Source: Anaerolineaceae bacterium
GTDB lineage: Bacteria; Chloroflexota; Anaerolineae; Aggregatilineales; Phototrophicaceae
Reading direction: 5' to 3'
Length of the DNA stretch: 64,000 nucleotides
NCBI GenBank assembly: GCA_020634135.1
Contig: JACKCG010000007.1
Location: 186,001-250,000 of the forward strand
A program made the translations under genes and the position numbers. Position 1 is the first letter of the stretch. Each line of letters starts with the position of its first letter. A model generated the notes under the pieces. It was not told the DNA's origin. It ran no database searches and worked only from the letters and a program-made list of their open reading frames with translations. Shown here piece by piece: positions 60,845 to 64,000 of the stretch.

Positions 60845-62431
60845 ATGACTGACATCCTGTTCGGCCAATCGTATTATCTGCGCTTCGACCCGAAACTGTG
60901 GGCGGCGATGCAGCCGTATCCCCCGTTAGGGACGCTGTATGCTGCGAGCTATATGCGCGAAAAAGGGTACGATGTGGCACTGTTCGACGCGATGCTGGCC
61001 GAAGGCACGGGCGAATGGGCGGCGGCGCTGCGGCAGTACCAGCCGCACTACGCCGTGATTTTTGAGGATAACTTCAACTACCTGAGCAAAATGTCGCTGC
61101 TGCGGATGCGCGACGCGGCTTTTGAAATGGTCGGTATGGCGAAAGCACAGGGCTGCACGGTCATCGTCAGCGGGGCAGATATGAGCGACCATGCCGGGTT
61201 ATATCTTCAAAATGGCGCGGATTATGTGCTGCTGGGCGAAGGCGAGGAAACGCTGGCGGAGTTGGTGGCATATCTGGCAGATGGTTCACGAAACAATTCA
61301 ACCACGCAGGAAGCGAGGGCGCACGGCGGTGCGCCCCTACCAGAGACCATTTTAGGGGATGTTACCAGTGATTCCGGCCTCTATGCGATTCAGAGCCTTG
61401 CTTATCTCCACAATGGCGAGGTTGTCAAAACGCCGCCGCGCCCGGTGATACGCGATCTGGACGCCCTACCCTTCCCGGCCTGGGACTTAGTCAACCGGGA
61501 AAAATACCGTCGCATGTGGATTGAACGACACGGCTATTTCTCGATGAATCTGGTGACAACGCGGGGCTGCCCGTTTCACTGTAACTGGTGCGCGAAACCG
61601 ATCTGGGGACAGAAGTACAGCGTCCGCAGCCCGCAAAACGTCGTGGCGGAAATGGCGTGGCTGAAGGCCAACTTCCAACCCGATCACATCTGGTTTATGG
61701 ATGACATCATGGGCATTCAAGACCGGTGGATCGAGGCGTTTGCTGACGAGCTAGACCGTACCGGGGCGCATATCCCTTTCAAGAGCCTGAATCGGGTGGA
61801 TTTGCTGCTGCGCGGCAAGACGATTCCGGCGCTGGCACGGGCGGGGGCGCAGATCGTCTGGGTGGGCGCGGAAAGCGGCTCGCAGAAAATCCTGGATGCG
61901 ATGGACAAAGGCACACAAGTCGAGCAAATCTACGAGGCAACCCGCCAACTGCACGCGCATGGCGTCAAAGTGGCCTTCTTTCTGCAATTCGGCTATCCCG
62001 GCGAAACCCGTGAGGACATTGAAAAGACACTTCAGATGGTGCGAGACCTCATGCCGGATGACATTGGCATCAGTGTGAGCTACCCACTGCCAGGGACGCC
62101 GTTCTATGAACAGGTACGCGGCGAATTGGGAGAACGCGCCAACTGGATTGACAGCGAAGATATGGCGATGCTGTACCAGGGGCCGTTCCGCACCGAGTTT
62201 TACCGGCAACTGCATACCGTTGTGCATAAAGACTACCGTTCACGCAAAACCTGGGCGGAACTACGGCGACTGCTCCGCAACCCGGCCAGCCTGCGCCCCG
62301 GCCATATCCGGCAAACCGCAGCGATGCTCTATCACCGGCTGACACTGCGGAGCGCACAGGCAAAATTGAACAGCCTGGCACTACTCCCTCACGAACCAAC
62401 CCGGCTGCCGAATGTGGCGATTACCGAGTAG
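60845..62431 (+). CDS. B12-binding-domain radical SAM protein
   Basis: 528 residues. An N-terminal cobalamin-binding-like domain (~20-145) with PYPPLGTLYAASYMREKGYD, then a radical SAM domain with CPFHCNWC (residue ~240) and the SAM-binding WVGAESGSQKILDAMDKG. The C-terminal region is typical of class B-type anaerobic Mg-protoporphyrin cyclase/BchE-like and hopanoid-type B12 radical SAM enzymes. The reaction is unknown. The linker between the two domains (residues ~150-170) contains a palindromic DNA repeat read in frame. No clear ribosome site precedes the ATG at 60845. Confidence 0.88.
   Translation: MTDILFGQSYYLRFDPKLWAAMQPYPPLGTLYAASYMREKGYDVALFDAMLAEGTGEWAAALRQYQPHYAVIFEDNFNYLSKMSLLRMRDAAFEMVGMAKAQGCTVIVSGADMSDHAGLYLQNGADYVLLGEGEETLAELVAYLADGSRNNSTTQEARAHGGAPLPETILGDVTSDSGLYAIQSLAYLHNGEVVKTPPRPVIRDLDALPFPAWDLVNREKYRRMWIERHGYFSMNLVTTRGCPFHCNWCAKPIWGQKYSVRSPQNVVAEMAWLKANFQPDHIWFMDDIMGIQDRWIEAFADELDRTGAHIPFKSLNRVDLLLRGKTIPALARAGAQIVWVGAESGSQKILDAMDKGTQVEQIYEATRQLHAHGVKVAFFLQFGYPGETREDIEKTLQMVRDLMPDDIGISVSYPLPGTPFYEQVRGELGERANWIDSEDMAMLYQGPFRTEFYRQLHTVVHKDYRSRKTWAELRRLLRNPASLRPGHIRQTAAMLYHRLTLRSAQAKLNSLALLPHEPTRLPNVAITE
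61317..61336. repeat. Palindromic repeat inside the radical SAM coding frame
   Basis: GGGCGCAC / GTGCGCCC, an 8-bp perfect stem with GGCG loop, then CCTAC. It falls at the linker between B12-binding and radical SAM domains, encoding RAHGGAPLP, and looks like an in-frame insertion of a small palindromic element. Confidence 0.55.
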
Positions 62432-62494
62432 GCATGAGGCCGCGACTCGCATTACAATGAGAGTGAATCAAGACTCTGTATCATTAGAGGACTC

Positions 62495-63337
62495 ATGCGT
62501 TTTATTCGCCAACACGGGCCGCTGCTGCCATTCCTGGTCATTGTTATTGTGCTGGCCGGGGGGCTGGCATACCTGGCCGGGCAAATCGCCGCGCCCCCCG
62601 CACAAACCACCATTACAGGTGTCAATCTGGGAGTCACTGCCGCGCCTCCACCCGGCACGCCGGAGAACCTGTTCGCGCAGCTTGACCCGGCAGTTATACC
62701 CTATTTGCAGCAAGGGCAGCCGGAATATGGCATAATTCCCCTGGATGCTCTGGGGCCAGACGTGCAGCCAGTAGGCGCTTTCCTGCCCACTACCGGCAAT
62801 ACCCGCTTCCAACTCGGCCAGCCCACGCCACTGCCTACGCCACTGCCCTACCCCACCTCACCACCGCTGCCACTGCCCGCCGTGCCTCAACAGGTTCTGC
62901 CAACGGTATCCCTATTCGGGCCGGACGGCACGCCGCGCACCCTGCCCTATGCCGGGGATGGCTGCGCGCCATCGGGGTTGCCAGCAGACGGTATCCTGAC
63001 GCAGCGTTTTCACGCCTACCACAGCGGAGTTGACTTCGGCATCCCGCTGGGAACGCCGATCACGGCCACCCACAGCGGTCAGGTGACATTTGCCGGCTGG
63101 AATACGTTTGGCTATGGCTATCTGGTGATTTTACAGAACGGCTCGTTTATCACGTATTATGCCCACCTGACCTCATTTAACGTCAGCGAAGGAAATTACG
63201 TCGGTAAAGGCAGTATCATCGCCTGGAGCGGCAGCACCGGCAACAGTTCCGGCCCGCACATTCACTACGAAACTCGTATCAATGATGTACCAGTAGACCC
63301 ACTGACGTTCGAGAGTCGCGGATTTGTATCATGCTGA
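62495..63337 (+). CDS. Membrane-anchored M23 metallopeptidase
   Basis: 280 residues. A hydrophobic N-terminal helix (FLVIVIVLAGGLAYLAG) serves as signal anchor; a Pro/Thr-rich linker (PTPLPTPLPYPTSPPLPLP, ~110-128) precedes the LytM domain (~160-275) with HSGVDFGIPLGTPI, AYHSGVDF, YAHLTSFNV and the zinc-binding HIHYE. It cuts peptidoglycan cross-bridges or stem peptides. The AGAGGA site precedes the ATG at 62495 by 5-8 bases. Start, TM and domain order are normal for the family. Confidence 0.92.
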   Translation: MRFIRQHGPLLPFLVIVIVLAGGLAYLAGQIAAPPAQTTITGVNLGVTAAPPPGTPENLFAQLDPAVIPYLQQGQPEYGIIPLDALGPDVQPVGAFLPTTGNTRFQLGQPTPLPTPLPYPTSPPLPLPAVPQQVLPTVSLFGPDGTPRTLPYAGDGCAPSGLPADGILTQRFHAYHSGVDFGIPLGTPITATHSGQVTFAGWNTFGYGYLVILQNGSFITYYAHLTSFNVSEGNYVGKGSIIAWSGSTGNSSGPHIHYETRINDVPVDPLTFESRGFVSC

Positions 63338-63397
63338 GTCCACATAGTCAATCAGTCCTAAGCAAAGGTTCCGGCACAGACTGACGGCAAACGACCT

Positions 63398-63427
63398 TTG
63401 GCATCGCCATCCAATCCAGCATATAAT
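63398..63427 (+). promoter_or_regulatory. Promoter of the sensor-protein gene
   Basis: TTGGCA (63398-63403), 18-base spacer, perfect TATAAT (63422-63427), 31 bases ahead of the ATG at 63459. The distance fits a short 5' leader. Confidence 0.65.
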
Positions 63428-63458
63428 GCACTTATATCGTTTCAACGGGGAATATTCG

Positions 63459-64000
63459 ATGATTGGTGGAACGGCTGCGGTCAGAAAGCCGCGTTTTATC
63501 TCACTGCGATGGCGTTTCATCCTGCCATTTTTTGCTGTTATCCTGATACTTGCCATGATTGGCGCATATGTATTGGCAAGTAATGGCGGCGGCGTGGCGA
63601 TTCCCCAACAGAACCTCTTACTCCAGAGTAGCCGCGCCACATCTGAACGCATGACGATGCTTTATGAATGGCTGCGAGCAGAAGCACAACGGGCAGCTTT
63701 TACCAATCATATCAGCGAAGCCATCACCAACCGGGATACGGAAACCCTGCATCTCACACTTGAAGGACTGGCAAGGCTGGCACAACTCGACAGCCTGATT
63801 GTGACCGATGCTCAGGGCGTGGAAGTATTCGGGCTTTTGCACGTCATACGGCAAGAGACGGATGATTATGCCATCAGTAACGGCACGGATTTAAGCGGTG
63901 AGCCGATCATCCGTGACGTGCTGGATGAGGGGTATGTGGGTGCCAGCGGGCTGCTGCTGACCGCCGAAGGGATGGTTTTGTATACCGCCGTGCCGATCAA
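63459..64000 (+). CDS. Membrane sensor protein, N-terminal part (truncated by window)
   Basis: At least 180 residues, open to the window end. A short basic N-terminus is followed by TM1 (~20-40, FILPFFAVILILAMIGAYVL), then an extracytoplasmic domain that starts with a helical LLLQSSRATSERMTMLYEWL and continues with alternating helix/strand segments (LDSLIVTDAQGVEVFG; DLSGEPIIRDVLDEG). That is the layout of a dCache/CHASE4-type sensor. The output domain (kinase, cyclase or chemoreceptor) lies outside the window. ATG 63459 is chosen because it is the first in frame after the promoter. Confidence 0.75.
   Translation, partial: MIGGTAAVRKPRFISLRWRFILPFFAVILILAMIGAYVLASNGGGVAIPQQNLLLQSSRATSERMTMLYEWLRAEAQRAAFTNHISEAITNRDTETLHLTLEGLARLAQLDSLIVTDAQGVEVFGLLHVIRQETDDYAISNGTDLSGEPIIRDVLDEGYVGASGLLLTAEGMVLYTAVPI

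Noticed and set aside
62822..62880. Tandem CCACTGCC repeats in the M23 gene suggesting a mobile repeat
   Set aside because: They encode the Pro/Thr/Leu linker usual for secreted proteins of this type.
1..64000. CRISPR arrays, prophage genes, integrases, transposases
   Set aside because: No regularly spaced repeats, cas genes, phage structural genes or intact transposase frames were seen.

Overview
This 64 kb window looks like chromosome of a member of the Chloroflexota (Anaerolineae-like). That is an inference from gene content. It carries the DUF2298 (Chlor_Arch_YYY) and Agl23/TIGR03663 membrane proteins known mainly from Chloroflexi and archaea, a GH57-based glycogen operon, and housekeeping genes of ordinary bacterial type, with moderately high GC and few strong Shine-Dalgarno sites. 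No tRNA, rRNA, CRISPR array, prophage or intact insertion sequence was seen.

Layout. (1) 1-3.8 kb, plus strand: the 3' end of argS, a methyltransferase, and a membrane protein overlapping a secreted multi-domain protein, closed by a good terminator. A nucleotidyltransferase-like gene follows. (2) 4.8-10.4 kb, minus strand: the transcription/translation operon nusA-ylxR-infB-rbfA-nrnA, without rimP in front of nusA. (3) 10.6-31.4 kb, minus strand: a 21 kb block of ten co-directional genes. It runs from a flippase-like UPF0104 protein through a GT4 glycosyltransferase, a methyltransferase, a GT39-like protein, two giant DUF2298 proteins and an Agl23-like paralogue to an ECF sigma factor, its zinc-finger anti-sigma factor and an Agl23 protein fused to an NHL propeller. 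This is the most unusual part of the window and reads as a regulated envelope-glycan or lipid-linked sugar assembly system of unknown product. (4) 31.6-35.2 kb, plus strand: LysM lipoprotein, NUDIX hydrolase, ribosomal protein L19, a class I amidotransferase and glutamate racemase.

(5) 35.2-41.7 kb, mixed: a large membrane histidine kinase, an AlbA_2/Schlafen-type ATP-binding regulator, a radical SAM protein with a small membrane partner, and a GlmS-like SIS isomerase. (6) 41.9-51 kb: a glycogen operon (GH57 branching enzyme, glgA, glgC, a second GH57 protein whose expected acid/base Asp reads as Ser), a stand-alone CBM48 protein on the other strand, and glgP. (7) 51-54.4 kb, minus strand: a NatA/NatB-like ABC exporter (ATPase plus two permeases). 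(8) 54.4-55.3 kb: an 860-base gene-poor stretch that includes two possible mini-ORFs before an orphan response regulator. (9) 55.8-59.2 kb, minus strand: a TPR lytic transglycosylase lipoprotein and two unrecognised small proteins. (10) 59.4-60.6 kb: a decayed amidohydrolase pseudogene. (11) 60.8-64 kb: a B12-binding radical SAM protein carrying a palindromic repeat inside its frame, an M23 peptidase, and the 5' end of a membrane sensor protein cut by the window edge.

The main functional themes are cell-envelope construction (membrane glycosyltransferases, murI, M23, SLT, LysM), carbon storage as glycogen, and several regulators whose partners are not adjacent.
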